Origin: Vulcanisaeta sp. JCM 16159 | GTDB taxonomy: Archaea; Thermoproteota; Thermoprotei; Thermoproteales; Thermocladiaceae | Assembly (NCBI RefSeq): GCF_001316265.1 | Contig: NZ_BBDN01000010.1 | Location: 1-64,000, forward strand | Direction of reading: 5' to 3' | Length of the DNA: 64,000 nt | Shown here: one piece after another, positions 47,189 to 57,895 of the stretch | Layout of the letters: the number at the start of each line of letters is the position of its first letter | How positions within the stretch are numbered: the first letter of the stretch is position 1 | Made by a program: the position numbers and the translations under genes | Notes under the pieces: model-generated | What the model was told of the DNA's origin: nothing | Databases searched by the model: none | What the model saw: only the letters and a program-made list of their open reading frames with translations

Positions 47189-48124
47189 TTAAGTATTAAG
47201 TTCTTTGCAGGGTATTTCATGAACGCCCACATTACTCGGCCGCGTAATGATTAATATATAGTCCCTCAATCCACCTTTATTCAGTAATTCACTTATTCGG
47301 TCTTTAGGCGGTTCACGGTCAAAGACCCCGAATAATGATGGACCAGCGCCGGACAACGCCACACCAATCGCGCCAATCCTTAACAGGGTATCCTTAACCA
47401 CTTGGTAGTGTGGGTAGAACTTGGCCCTTATTGGTTCAACGATTGAGTCACCCATCAACGCCTTACCGAGTATCTCCCTATTATTCGTTATCAATGAGTA
47501 AACTAGCATGGATACATAGGCCGAGTTATTCTTGAGGTCCTTCATGTCCACGGCGCTCGGCAACACCCTACGCATTTCCCCCGTACTCACCTTACTACCG
47601 GCCAACACAACCGCAAGCCAATAATTACTGGGCACCTCAACCTTTACGAAATCCCCAGTCACAGGGTTAATAATGACCAAGCCACCCAGCAGGGACGCAG
47701 CCACATTATCCATGTGAGGAACACCAGCCGCCGCGGTTTCACCTGAGGCCGCGATGTTTATTAATGACTTATAATCAAGGTTAGCGCCCAATAACTTATT
47801 CAATGCGTAGGTTAGGGCTGCAGCGTCAGCACCACTACTACCTAAACCGCTTGCTGGTTTAATTTCCTTCTTAACGATAACCCTTACACTGAATTCAAGC
47901 CCCGTAACCCTCCTAAACTCCTCAATTACTGGGTAAAGCGTGGTAGCTCTATAATCGCTTGGTAAATAATGTGAGTAACTTCCAACGAATTTGATATCGT
48001 CATTACCACCCCGTCTTACTTCCACGTAGATATCATCGTATGGTTCTATAATGGCAAGCGACATTATGTCAAATCCAGGTCCTAAATTGGCTATAGAGGC
48101 TGGGCTCCTAATACATATTGGCAT
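47189..48124 (-). CDS. thrB: Homoserine kinase
   Basis: 311 residues, intact, GHMP fold. MPICIRSPASIANLGPGFDI, KEIKPASGLGSSGADAAALT (the GLGSSG ATP loop), GETAAAGVPHMDNVAASLLG, and GAIGVALSGAGPSLFGVFDR near the C-terminus. The combination is typical of ThrB, which phosphorylates homoserine in threonine synthesis. Upstream of the FAD oxidoreductase in the same direction. Confidence 0.8.
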   Translation of the reverse strand: MPICIRSPASIANLGPGFDIMSLAIIEPYDDIYVEVRRGGNDDIKFVGSYSHYLPSDYRATTLYPVIEEFRRVTGLEFSVRVIVKKEIKPASGLGSSGADAAALTYALNKLLGANLDYKSLINIAASGETAAAGVPHMDNVAASLLGGLVIINPVTGDFVKVEVPSNYWLAVVLAGSKVSTGEMRRVLPSAVDMKDLKNNSAYVSMLVYSLITNNREILGKALMGDSIVEPIRAKFYPHYQVVKDTLLRIGAIGVALSGAGPSLFGVFDREPPKDRISELLNKGGLRDYILIITRPSNVGVHEIPCKELNT

Positions 48125-48247
48125 TGTTAATAAATACGGTACCTATTTATAATCATTAACCTAGGCGGGCACACTAGAGTATTTAATGCACAGTGCATCC
48201 ATGCAAGGATTTTAAGCCTTAATATTGATTCGTTGATCAGCGAATTA
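48125..48247. other. Intergenic region before the por operon end
   Basis: About 120 bases. No gene. A TATA-like box CTATTTATAATC lies on the plus strand near 48142-48154, or ATTATAAATAGG in the minus direction serving thrB, about 27 bases upstream of its start. Confidence 0.35.
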
Positions 48248-49258
48248 TTACTGCTCTGGGTATGGTAACTCCTTCATTAGCGGTATTAAACCAGGTATTA
48301 ACCACTTCTCCCACATCTCATCAACCTTCCTCTGTATGTACTCAATATCCTCATCCGTTAGGTGCTTAAACCTCGTTTGTCTCCTTAGGTACTCCTTAAC
48401 GGGCTTCCTCTTAATCTCGCCACTTGCTATTCTAGCACTCGTGCTCGTTAGCTTGAACTTACCATCCTCTATCTCGAAGAGCGGCCATATGCCTGTTTCG
48501 ACTGCCAATTTACCTATTTCATGGCTGTACTTAGGGTCGAAACCCCATCCCTTGGGGCATGGGTCTAGGGTGTGTATGAACGTTGGTCCACCAATCTCCA
48601 GTGCCTTCCTCACCTTGTTGTATAGGTCTATTGGGTCTGCCGCTATTGCCGTGGCCACGTACCTAACCTCCGGGTGCCCAACGGCCATCATTGCGGCCAT
48701 GTTCTTCTTCCACCTATACTTCATTATCCTGACCTGCTTACCGCTTGGGCTGAAGGTTGTCAGTGCTCCGTATGGTGTCATTGTTGTTTCCTGTATATCC
48801 GTGTTTGCGCTGGATTCGTTATCATACATAAGTATTAGGAAGTTATACTTCGTATGAGTCAGCGCATTGGAGACCTCCGACAGCCCCGCATCTGCGCAGC
48901 CTAGGTCACCACAAATGCCTATCACGTTTATCTTTTCATTGGGCAGCTTACCCTTCTCCATAAGTGCCTTCAACGCGGCTGCCGTACCAACCACGGCCGA
49001 CCCAGTCCCAGACAGTTGGGTGTGTATCCAGGGTAGCGCCCAAGCCGTTGTGTAATACGTCGTGTTGGCAACGTACATGCACCCAGTCGCTCCAATAACA
49101 ATTGTGTTAGGGCCTGCCGCCTTGGCAACCCACCTAAGGACCATTGCAGACTCACAGCCCTGGCAGGTCCTATGCCCAGCATCAAAATACTCAGTCTGAG
49201 CCATCTGTAGTAGGTCCTTGACCGTCCTGGCGAGCTTGATCGATATTGTCACACCCAA
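48248..49258 (-). CDS. porB: Pyruvate:ferredoxin oxidoreductase, beta subunit
   Basis: 336 residues, intact. HRTCQGCESAMVLRWVAKAA (Cys cluster near the N-terminus), IVIGATGCMYVANTTYYTTA, IGICGDLGCADAGLSEVSNA (the GDG-like thiamine-diphosphate motif), MYDNESSANTDIQETTMTPY, HTLDPCPKGWGFDPKYSHE. Beta subunit binds thiamine diphosphate and a [4Fe-4S] cluster. Last gene of porGD-porA-porB. Forms acetyl-CoA from pyruvate, with ferredoxin as acceptor. Confidence 0.8.
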   Translation of the reverse strand: MGVTISIKLARTVKDLLQMAQTEYFDAGHRTCQGCESAMVLRWVAKAAGPNTIVIGATGCMYVANTTYYTTAWALPWIHTQLSGTGSAVVGTAAALKALMEKGKLPNEKINVIGICGDLGCADAGLSEVSNALTHTKYNFLILMYDNESSANTDIQETTMTPYGALTTFSPSGKQVRIMKYRWKKNMAAMMAVGHPEVRYVATAIAADPIDLYNKVRKALEIGGPTFIHTLDPCPKGWGFDPKYSHEIGKLAVETGIWPLFEIEDGKFKLTSTSARIASGEIKRKPVKEYLRRQTRFKHLTDEDIEYIQRKVDEMWEKWLIPGLIPLMKELPYPEQ

Positions 49259-49300
49259 TCACCCCATACTCTCCTTATAGATTTTTCTTCTATCTCCATT

Positions 49301-50547
49301 TTACTCTCTAACTCCATACCAAATCACCCTCTGCTCAACCATACCTTTTCTAGCTGCATCCAAAGCCATATTGAACATATTAATCGCATCGTTATAACTA
49401 ATCTCCCTACCACCAAGACCACCAATGAAGTTCATCATCAATGGCCTATGTTCCGCCTCGTACAATGCACTCCTAATCTCCGTGAAGACAGCACCACCAT
49501 CAAATGGCGAACCAAAGGAGTAGTCCCTATCCACCACAGCTACAACCTTAACGCCACTTAGATAGCGTATGATGTCCTCTGTTGGGAATGGTCTGAACCA
49601 CCTAATCCTCAGGAAGCCGACCCTCTCGCCCTTAGCCCTCAACCTCCTAACAGCCTCCTTAATTGGCTTAGAAACGGTACCCATGCCTACCATGACGACG
49701 TCCGCATCCTCAACCATATACGGCTCAATGAATGGGTTCCCATAGTCCCTACCGAAGATCTTCGCGAAGTCCCTATAGGCCTCCTCAATAACCTTCCTCG
49801 CATTCTTCATTGCCTCATCCATTTGCTTCCTAAGCTCTGTAACCCAGTCCTCATTGACTTGCGGTGCCACGCTAATCACATTGCTTGGATGTAGCTTCCT
49901 ATTGCCCAGGTCGTATGGTGGTAGGAACTTCTGAACCTTTGACTTGGGCGGTATCTTAAACACGTGCTCACTATGCGTCAGGAATGCGCCGTCCATTGAG
50001 ATGCCCACGGGAAGCATGACCCTCGGATCCTCAGCAACCCTGTACGCAATTAACGTGGTATCCAGGGCCTCCTGGGCTGTATCAACCCAAACCAGTAGCC
50101 AGCCCACGTCCCTTACCATTAATGCGTCATTATGCTCAACACCGTATGCGCCAGGGTCGTCCAGAGCCCTATTGCCTATCAAGGCAACCACTGGTACCTA
50201 TCGGTGCTTATGGCCACGATGGCCTCAATGGCCAGTAACCAACCAACACCGCTTGACCCAACGAATGTCCTGGCGCCAACCGCGGATGCGTGTTTTACGA
50301 TCTCGAATTGATCATGCTCGTGAGCAGCCACTATGTACTCAGCCTTCATGTAGCCATCAGCTATTAACCTAGCCACTGTCTGCATGACACCGCCATAGGG
50401 CCTTATTGGGTATGCCGATGTTACGTCAATGTCGGCCAGCATTAATGCATAGGCAACGGCATCGGTGCCCGTGCCAACGACCTCCACCTCCTCATCTCCC
50501 TTAAGCACTGCCTCGAGACGCTTGGATTCGAGTGCGGAGACGGACAT
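49301..50547 (-). CDS. porA: Pyruvate:ferredoxin oxidoreductase, alpha subunit, one frame break
   Basis: About 416 residues. GTDAVAYALMLADIDVTSAY, PIRPYGGVMQTVARLIADGY, VAAHEHDQFEIVKHASAVGA, FVGSSGVGWLLAIEAIVAIS. One base missing near 50195, then VPVVALIGNRALDDPGAYGV, EHNDALMVRDVGWLLVWVDT and VEDADVVMVGMGTVSKPIKE. This is the PorA fold with the domain for the CoA and thiazolium side. Downstream of porGD (6-base gap) and upstream of porB. Confidence 0.8.
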
Positions 50548-50553
50548 GCTCCA

Positions 50554-51653
50554 TCACCTCTTCCTCACACTTATTACCTGCGCCTTTGGTAATAATGACT
50601 CGAACCATTTTCTATAGGTCTCCCTATTCTCCTTCCAAGCCCTGTACTCATCAATATACTTCCCATAGCCATCCTCGAACTCCATCTCATCAACCATAAT
50701 TATTGTGTCAGGTACTGGGCAAACCTCAGCGCACACTCCGCAACCCTTGCAGTAGGCTAGGGCCGGGTTGAAGTAGCCGTCTGGCGTGACGTCAAACACA
50801 GAGTCTGGGCAATACTCCCAGCATAGGCTACACTTTATGCACTTGTCGAAGTTAATCACGGGCCTATAATGCTTGGCAGTGCCGCCAGTGAAGTATGGGT
50901 TCCTCTGGTTCGGCTTTAGGCCTGGTATTGCGCCGCCAATCATCATGTCCTTCCAACCAGGTAAGTGCGGTGGTTCATACTTATACGGCAGGCCCTCGCC
51001 AGGCCTAACCTCCCTCAACTTAACGAGTGATTGATAGGCCTCTAAAGCCCTGTTAACCCTCTCGCTGGGCTTATCAAGGCTCTCCAGGTACCTCTTAACA
51101 TCATCAAGAGTGAGTATGCTGGGCATTACCTTGGCAATGGCGCCGAGGACCCTCTCCACAGTGCCGTCATCCGGGAATGTCCAGAAATCACCAATGCTCC
51201 TCTCACCATAAACAACGACTAGGGTGTATGGGGAGTCCCTGGCCGGTATGAACTTAAGTAACTCATCTGGTTTCCTCTTGGAAACCACGATTAATAAACC
51301 ACCAGCCTCAACTTAAGATGGACTGGTTGAATCCCCTGCCAGGCCCAGGACTCAACACCCTTGAGTATGGTGTCATCAAGCACTATCGATGCATCAACGT
51401 AGTCAGGCTCAACCCTAGCAGCCTCAGCATCTAGAACCTCCTCGCTTGCGCCCTTGGCTACAACCACGAAGTACTTCGCAGGTGAACCATCCCTCTCCGG
51501 GTCATCACCATACCTCTGGTAGGACAATGCAACATTACCAGCCATCCTAGCCGCGTAAACAATCCCCCTGGCTAAATTCCTGGCCAAGTGTCTCTGGTGT
51601 ATTCCCCTATAAATGATCTCTATCGTGTATATACTTGAAGCTTGAACAGACAT
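50554..51653 (-). CDS. porGD: Pyruvate:ferredoxin oxidoreductase, gamma-delta fusion, one frame break
   Basis: About 366 residues from ATG 51653 (MSVQASSIYTIEIIYRGIHQ). The gamma part begins RHLARNLARGIVYAARMAGN. One base missing near 51302 repairs PGGLLIVVSKRKPDELLKFI. The delta part has HYRPVINFDKCIKCSLCWEY, CPDSVFDVTPDGYFNP, then LAYCKGCGVCAEVCPVPDTI: two CxxCxxCxxxCP clusters for [4Fe-4S] centres. A gamma-delta fusion is the arrangement I recall for Thermoproteales. The fused subunit passes electrons to ferredoxin. Confidence 0.75.
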
Positions 51654-51781
51654 TCTAATCAGAGATTGATTATATTGCACTTTTAAAGCAATGCCCTCCC
51701 AAGTATATTAAAAATAACACATTCGATGCGTTCTTTACGTGGACTCCGGTTTATAAACAATAATATATAGCATATATAGAT

Positions 51782-52148
51782 TTACGAAACCAACTGATTA
51801 ATCCGTTCTCTAACCCTGGCCAGGGCCTCCGCATTTTCCCTGAAATCATCCACTAGGTTATTTACGAAGTTTTCATCGATCTCCTCAGACCTAGACAACG
51901 CCTCCCTAACCATCTCCTCAAGTGTGGCGCATCTTCTGAATACGTAATACATGGCGTCGATATCAGCATCGCTTAGGCTTATTATCCCGCCTCCAAGGCT
52001 TGGAGACCACGTTCCATCCCCAATCACCGATAGTACTCTCACTAGGAATTTCTATGTTTGCTTCCCTCAATTTCTCAAGTAATTTCTCCACAGTAAGTGC
52101 TACGGCATTCCTCAACCCAGCGATTATCGCATTTAACCTGTCAATCAC
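51782..52148 (-). CDS. Small helical protein, frame break
   Basis: From ATG 52148: MIDRLNAIIAGLRNAVALTV, KLREANIEIPSESTIGD. The frame then changes near 52000 and continues LSDADIDAMYYVFRRCATLE, EMVREALSRSEEIDENFVNN to 51782. About 120 residues, all-helical. No family recognised. It lies between the por operon and mcm. Confidence 0.4.
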
Positions 52149-52205
52149 GACAATATAAAACTAAATTAATAATTATAAGTATTTCGTAATTAAATAAAAA
52201 GTGTT

Positions 52206-54267
52206 TCAAATAAGCACCCTCTTAACGTAACCAGGCTTAGGCATATAAATATCCCCTGACTTAAGTAGAATATTTATTGCCTTATCCACCGCCTGCCTAT
52301 CAAGACCTGCGGCCTCGGCCTCCTTATACAGGTCCTCGACCCTAACGGGCTTACCGCCACTGGACTCCTCGAGTTGAGCCAGTAGTCATTATCAATGCCA
52401 TCCTCTCCTGGGTTGACTTCGGCTTTCCAGTCATTATTATGTCAATGTCTATCTTCCCTGACTCAACATCAATACCAACACTACTCAGGTACTTCATGAA
52501 GAGCCTAATGGCCCTATCAGCATCCTCAGCCTCAACCACGGGGCTAAGCCTCATTTTAGCCTCAGACTCGGAAAGCCTAATCAAGGCTTCCAACTGCCTA
52601 GCCGTTATGGCAATTGGCGAATCCGGTTCCCTGGACTTCGCCCTCATCTGCACGTAGAACTGCACAATCCTCTCCCTAGCCTCAGGCGTTAATACTGGCT
52701 TGACGTGCTTACGAGCATAGGCAATGTACTTCCTAAGTAGGTCAGGCGGTATTATGTCTGCGAAGCCCTCAGGAACTTCGCCGGCATGTAGCGTGGTTAT
52801 GTGCTCTGCAATCGCCTTATCCCTGTCGAGGTTTGGTTCATCCCTAATGATGAATATTAGGTCAAACCTCGAAAGCAGGGTGACGGGTAGGTCCACGTTC
52901 TCGGCCACGGTCCTGTTGGGCAGGTACCTACCGAAGGCTGGATTAGCGGCGGCTAGAACACTACACCTGGCGTTCAGAGTTGCCACAATGCCAGCCTTGG
53001 CTATGGAGACCGTTTGCTGCTCAAGGGCTTCATGAATGGCTACCCTGTCCTTGGTATCCATCTTATCAATTTCGTCAATAACAGCCACACCCGTATCCGC
53101 AAGGACCAATGCACCAGCCTCTAGGTAGAACTCGCCAGTGTCCTTCTCGCGCACGACGGCCGCCGTCAGGCCGGCCGCCGAGCTACCCTTGCCTGTGGTG
53201 TATACGGCCCTTGGGGCTATCTTGGTTACGAACCTAAGCAGCTGTGTCTTAGCCATACCTGGGTCGCCAACGAGCAGTATGTGTATGTCACCCCTAACCC
53301 TAATGCCGTCTGGGTACACCTTGGGTACGCCGCCGAAGAGTAGGCATGCTATTGCCTCCTTTATGTCCTCCATACCGTATATGGAGGGCGCTATTGACTT
53401 GATTATCCTCTCCCTAACGTCGGGCATCTTCGAAAGCTCCAGTATCCTCTTCTCATCCTCCGGCGTAATCTCGATCTCCACCAACTCCCTCTGCTGGCTC
53501 TCCACGTGATTAACCTCCATGAAGCTGGAGACAACGGGTGGCTTACCCTTCCTTAAGTCGGCCAGGTCGAGGTTCATGATACCAACCAGGTAAACTCTAT
53601 CGCCGGGCTTCACGGTATCGACCAAGTCATCAAGCAGTATCGCCTCAATACTCCTAGGCAACTGACCCGGTGGCAACTCCTCGGGCTTCTCTTGAACGAT
53701 TACCTTCTGCCAATCAATGAACTCACTCCTCTCCTCAACAAACACCATACTATTCAATGCACCACACTTGGGGCAACGCTTCGGCGGCTGAACAAAACCC
53801 GTGGTTGGTTGGGGAATCTCAACCTCATAGCCACACTGTGAGCACCTGAACACGGACTTCCTAAGGTAATGCTTTGGCGGTGTCTGCCTGGTTATTATGC
53901 CCTCAACCATTATTAATTTACCAAGGACTTCACTCCTAAGCCTCCTAATGGGTAGGGACTCGGGCAGTCTCCTAAACCTCATGTAGAAGTTCCTAACGGA
54001 CTTGGCAAGCTCCGGGTCCCTCTCGGTTATTGCCTGCCTAACAGCCTCGGAACCAGCCTGAATAACTAACTGAGGTCTCTCCAGAAGCATATCAGCGAGG
54101 TCCTTATTATTGATTAACAAGTCGTGGAAGTCAACGACTAGGGACCTCTTCCTCTGTATAATCATATTATTAATCTCATCAACATACCTATCACTGGACT
54201 CAATAAAGCTCCTAAGCCCCTGAATCAACGAGTCAAGGCTAACCTCGGCGGTTTCTGGCGCAGTCAT
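52206..54267 (-). CDS. mcm: Replicative helicase MCM, one frame break
   Basis: About 687 residues. N-terminal zinc-binding pair FRCSQCGYEV and CPKCGALNSM. Helicase domain: IHILLVGDPGMAKTQLLRFV (Walker A), AGALVLADTGVAVIDEIDKM (Walker B), RCSVLAAANPAFGRYLPNRT (sensor 1), LPVTLLSRFDLIFIIRDEPN (arginine finger). No intein. At the C-terminus the frame changes near 52385 (one base too many or two missing) into a winged helix ending at 52206 (DRQAVDKAINILLKSGDIYM). Overlaps the GINS gene start region (ATGA at 54264-54267). Confidence 0.85.
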
Positions 54268-54748
54268 TGCAGACCCACCACCGCATTGAGGAACTCCCTG
54301 ATTATCGGCGCGATGGATTTAACGAGCTCCTCCTCCTCAATAGTGAGCTTGTCCAGGAAGTCCCTGGAGTCCGCGATCCCGGGATTAACGGCTAAAAGCG
54401 TGAGTATCTTCCTAAGCCTCAACTGGGCGAGCTCCCTCAACTGCTGCGCATAAATCCTAACACTCCTCTGATCACCACCAACCATGCTAAGCCTAGCCCT
54501 AACGTAGAAGTCCCTGGGCAACTCCCTCAATTCGCTCGGAGCCCTATTCTCAAGCCAAACTCTCTTAAGAATCTCCTCACTACCGATCTTATCCTCATCA
54601 AGCAACGAAGCAACACCTCGCTTAATCAACACCTCAAGCACATTGGGCGGCGCATTAATTACTGAACCAGCTTGGCAGGGGCAATACTAATTATGCCCAG
54701 GTCAACCCCATCCACATCCCGCGTCAACACAGCCCTAACGCTTGGCAT
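54264..54748 (-). CDS. gins23: GINS complex subunit, one frame break
   Basis: About 161 residues. Starts at ATG 54748 (MPSVRAVLTRDVDGVDLGII, SIAPAKLVQ). One base missing near 54662 joins it to VINAPPNVLEVLIKRGVASL, then LLDEDKIGSEEILKRVWLEN, the PRDFYVRARLSMVGGDQRS segment and LTLLAVNPGIADSRDFLDKL. GINS fold. The mcm gene follows with a 4-base overlap, as in Sulfolobus gins23-mcm. GINS and MCM form the CMG-like replicative helicase. I chose Gins23 by context, not by sequence. Confidence 0.65.
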
Positions 54749-54847
54749 TAAGTATGAAAAACCCATCAAAAGTAACTACCACAAACCAATTAAAAAGGCA
54801 CTACAGGAAAAGGATAAGTAATATTGATGGGATCCTAAGATGCGAAA

Positions 54848-55255
54848 TCACGGCATCACCCTAACACCTCTCTTAATAGCTTTTTGCGCTAAATCACGAT
54901 CAAAGGTCGCCAATATGGCACCTTCTCTTATAGCTATTGAAAGTATTAAATAGTCATTAATGTCCTTTATAGACGCCCTATCTTCAATTATCATCTTAAA
55001 CGCTCTCTCGTAAATACCCAAATCCTCGAGCAGATAATTAACACGAGGATCCATCAAGTACTCCCGAAGTTTTAACGCTATTAGATTAAGGTCAATATTT
55101 AAATGCCTGGCCATCACCCATATATACTCATGAATCACGATTGACGGTATTATTAATTCCGTGGCACTATCAACAATAGTACTTGCATCGTTATAATGCT
55201 CGCTATCCTCCACGGTATCGTAAACCAAAACGTTCGTATCAACGAGTACTTTAAT
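54848..55255 (-). CDS. vapC: VapC-family PIN toxin
   Basis: The PIN fold starts upstream of the nearest TTG (55228): the segment IKVLVDTNVLVYDTVEDSEH is in frame and contains the first catalytic Asp (VDTN). In-frame starts before it are absent: the frame opens at TGG after a TGA, so an unusual start (ATT 55255) or a one-base error is needed. Later motifs: PSIVIHEYIWVMARHLNIDL (Glu) and DINDYLILSIAIREGAILAT, FDRDLAQKAIKRGVRVM (last acidic residues). Overlaps the AbrB gene stop. A type II toxin-antitoxin RNase. Confidence 0.65.
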   Translation of the reverse strand: MKVLVDTNVLVYDTVEDSEHYNDASTIVDSATELIIPSIVIHEYIWVMARHLNIDLNLIALKLREYLMDPRVNYLLEDLGIYERAFKMIIEDRASIKDINDYLILSIAIREGAILATFDRDLAQKAIKRGVRVMP

Positions 55256-55478
55256 CCATCACCTCCTCAATAGCCCTCTCAATCTCCTCAACAGTAATAG
55301 GTCTACCTAACCTAATCGTAGTCCTACTCCTCCTAACAGGAATGAGTTTAATAACACCCTCACCCTCGTCATAGACAACCTTAACTAAATCCCCAACCCT
55401 AATCCCGAGCCTCTCCCTAATACTCGCCGGTATCGTAACCTGGTAATTCCTAGTAACCTTAACAATAGTCTCAACCAC
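55251..55478 (-). CDS. vapB: AbrB/MazE-like antitoxin (VapB)
   Basis: 75 residues, intact. TIVKVTRNYQVTIPASIRER and LGIRVGDLVKVVYDEGEGVI form the swapped-hairpin AbrB DNA-binding fold. The C-terminal tail ITVEEIERAIEEVMD would wrap around the toxin. Cotranscribed with the PIN gene, with which it overlaps by a few bases. Such pairs are common in crenarchaea. Confidence 0.75.
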   Translation of the reverse strand: MVETIVKVTRNYQVTIPASIRERLGIRVGDLVKVVYDEGEGVIKLIPVRRSRTTIRLGRPITVEEIERAIEEVMD

Positions 55479-55563
55479 AGTATTAAGATACAGCCAACTA
55501 TTTAAGCATTATCTACTATAACGCAATAATTTACTAAACCATAACACTTAACCGTGAAATCCA

Positions 55564-55983
55564 TCATCCCAACTGTTGAGACTTAGTGACATCCATGTAG
55601 TCAACCTCAACCACATCCCTAGGATCAACGCCAAGGGACTTACTCAGATGGTCAAGCACATCGAGCATAATCAGCGCTGGTGCCACAGTTGGAGAGGGCG
55701 GAGAGTTGAAGACCGGAGTGGGCGATAATCCTAACCTCAGTCTCGGAACCACGCTCAATAACCAGGGTCATGCAGGTGAGGTAATGATTAATCCTAAAGA
55801 AGAACTTCTGCCCAAAAGCAATAGCGACCCTGGGATTCGTGCCCAAAACCGTGAAATAAACATTAGACGCGGGATCATAATCCCTAATCACATTAACAAC
55901 GGGATCAAAACCCGCAGGGAATACCGCTTAATTCCATGAGCCAAAACCCTACTACCCATCAAATCGGCATGAACAAAGTGCAC
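55564..55983 (-). CDS. Hypothetical protein, frame breaks
   Basis: Starts at GTG 55983 (MHFVHADLMGSRVLAHGIKR). Frame changes near 55905 and near 55700 join FDPVVNVIRDYDPASNVYFT, VLGTNPRVAIAFGQKFFFRI, TLVIERGSETEVRIIAHSG and LIMLDVLDHLSKSLGVDPRD, ending VDYMDVTKSQQLG at 55564. About 140 residues, beta-rich with a helical end. No family recognised. Near the VapBC pair and the AAA-TOPRIM pair. Confidence 0.4.
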
Positions 55984-56031
55984 TCTTAAAGATATTCATT
56001 ATACCGTTATTCCTAGGATCATCAAGAGCCC

Positions 56032-56628
56032 TCATAATGGAGACATGAAGGCTTGGCTCATCACCAGCAATCCATAACTACGAAGAAAATCCTCTAAAGA
56101 TGGAATTACGAGGACAAACTGGAAAAGAACTTCACCATCCCTATACCTCAAGACGCAATCATGAGACATGAAAGACCCTGCATTAATTCCCTGCCCGCAC
56201 TCCACACTCGGTTTATACTGGGGAAACTTATTCCTATTGCTGATGAAGTTTTCAACGTCACGCTTTAATCTATCGAAAGTATTAACTGCATCATTGGAAT
56301 CGGAATCGCGTAAAACCAATACCTTTACCTTGATGGACGACCTAATAGAACGTAATTTACTAACGAGGACCCTAACATTACGATCAAGCCTGTCCCTACC
56401 ACCCTCAATAATAAATGGAAGTTCTTTATTATCTATGACACGCCTAACTAGCCTGTCCTTATCCTTGGGCTCTACATTCATAACCTTGCGATTAGGCTCT
56501 ATTCTCGAGACAACTTCCCTGATGAATTCGTAATCATGCACGCCCTCGCATAGGGCAATTATGATGCAATTAGGGCCCCCTGAGGTCCGACTCAAGCTCG
56601 TGCCTCTCGCCATACGCCTCCTCACCAC
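56032..56628 (-). CDS. TOPRIM-domain protein, partner of AAA ATPase
   Basis: About 190 residues; ATG near 56613 (MARGTSLSRTSGGPNCIIIA) or an earlier GTG. TOPRIM motifs: IIALCEGVHDYEFIREVVSR has the catalytic Glu, and VLRDSDSNDAVNTFDRLKRD the DxD metal pair. The start overlaps the ATPase end by about 59 bases in another frame, so the two are translated together. TOPRIM proteins cut or seal DNA or RNA. Paired with a P-loop ATPase this resembles a split form of the OLD nuclease. Confidence 0.6.
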   Translation of the reverse strand: MVRRRMARGTSLSRTSGGPNCIIIALCEGVHDYEFIREVVSRIEPNRKVMNVEPKDKDRLVRRVIDNKELPFIIEGGRDRLDRNVRVLVSKLRSIRSSIKVKVLVLRDSDSNDAVNTFDRLKRDVENFISNRNKFPQYKPSVECGQGINAGSFMSHDCVLRYRDGEVLFQFVLVIPSLEDFLRSYGLLVMSQAFMSPL

Positions 56629-57849
56629 TCAATTGCTCATAATCAATGCTACCATCGGGCATCAGGTAGAGCCTAATCAACCTAACCCTATCAAGGGCAT
56701 TCCTATCCCTAGCCTCATTAAGCAGGTAATCAAGGAACTCAAGCGATTGGGTAGCCATAACGAATTGAATACGGTCAAGGAACCTAGGCTCAACCATGTA
56801 CCTAGCGAGAACCTCCATGAAGCCAGGGTGCAGATGAGCCTCAGGCTCATCGATCACGGCAACGTCAACGCCCATGACAATGAGACTGAGCATCCTAACC
56901 AGGGCCTTAAAGCCATCACCCATCAAGTCATAGGGCACAGAAACCCTATTGTCGCCAAACTTAGAATTACCTGCCTATCCCTATAATCATAGAAATAACG
57001 AACCTCCTTCCTTAATAAGTCAACCAACTCGGTTTGTTTATCAGGTAGTAAGTCCTCTATTAGGAATGGGTTCATTGATAAATGCTGAACACGTACTGGC
57101 TTTACATCCATCCTTCTACCAATATGAATAATGTGAGTTTCAGAAAACAACTTCTTTAATTGATTATTTAATATTCTCTTAGCCTCATTGGCACTCAATC
57201 CCAACTTCTCCAACTTACTAATTGCATCTTCACTAACTTCTACTCCGCTTAAAGGTAATAATGCAACATTGAATAATTCATCATTAACATACGTACTTAT
57301 AATCATAATCTTCAACAATAAATCATTTACATAATCATTAAGTACAGCCACCACATTATCAATAAACTCCTTAAATGCCTCCGTGAGATCTTTAACATCC
57401 TTACGCTCCCTCTGCATTTTACGAAAAGCATTCATAAGTATTTCCTGGGATCTCGGCGTTAATTCAGTGAGCGATTTCGTTAGTTCTCGCATTATGTCAC
57501 TGCGTAAATTGCCTAGTTCCTCAAAACCCTTAGTTATCTCCACTTTAATGCGATGAGTTGAACCTTGGCTGATCAAGTCGCCGGACACAACGGCGACCTT
57601 TCTATTACTCCTCAAATTAATTAAATAATTACTCTTAAGTTCAAGTTTTGAAAGCGCATCAACATGAGGCTCTGATGTGGTAATCTTAAAATCACTCACT
57701 GAGGAGAGGAGCAGGGCAGTGGCCTCAAGCGCCGTACTCTTACCCGTGTTATTCCTACCAACGAAGACCGTAATATCGCCAAGCTCAATATCAAGCTTAG
57801 CAAATGGTCCATAATCCTCAAGCAATAACCGCCTCAATACAACAACCAT
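56570..57849 (-). CDS. AAA/ABC-type ATPase of the OLD-like kind, one frame break
   Basis: About 426 residues. RLLLEDYGPFAKLDIELGDI and TVFVGRNNTGKSTALEATAL (Walker A GRNNTGKST), then a coiled region with LSTYVND-type helices. One A missing near 56970 joins VILKFGDNRVSVPYDLMGDG to FKALVRMLSLIVMGVDVAVI, then DEPEAHLHPGFMEVLARYMV (signature and Walker B) and FVMATQSLEFLDYLLNEARD (switch His/Gln). This is the ATPase head of the OLD/SbcC/SMC class. The TOPRIM nuclease follows directly. Probable anti-mobile-element system. Confidence 0.65.
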
Positions 57850-57895
57850 GAAATAAATGTAGCAACAGGGCTAAAATACCTTTTGAAAAATCAAT

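Noticed and set aside
52206-54267. An intein in MCM
   Set aside because: All helicase motifs follow each other at normal spacing and the length is normal.
56561-56986. A 141-residue plus-strand protein
   Set aside because: It is the antisense shadow of the conserved ATPase signature region.
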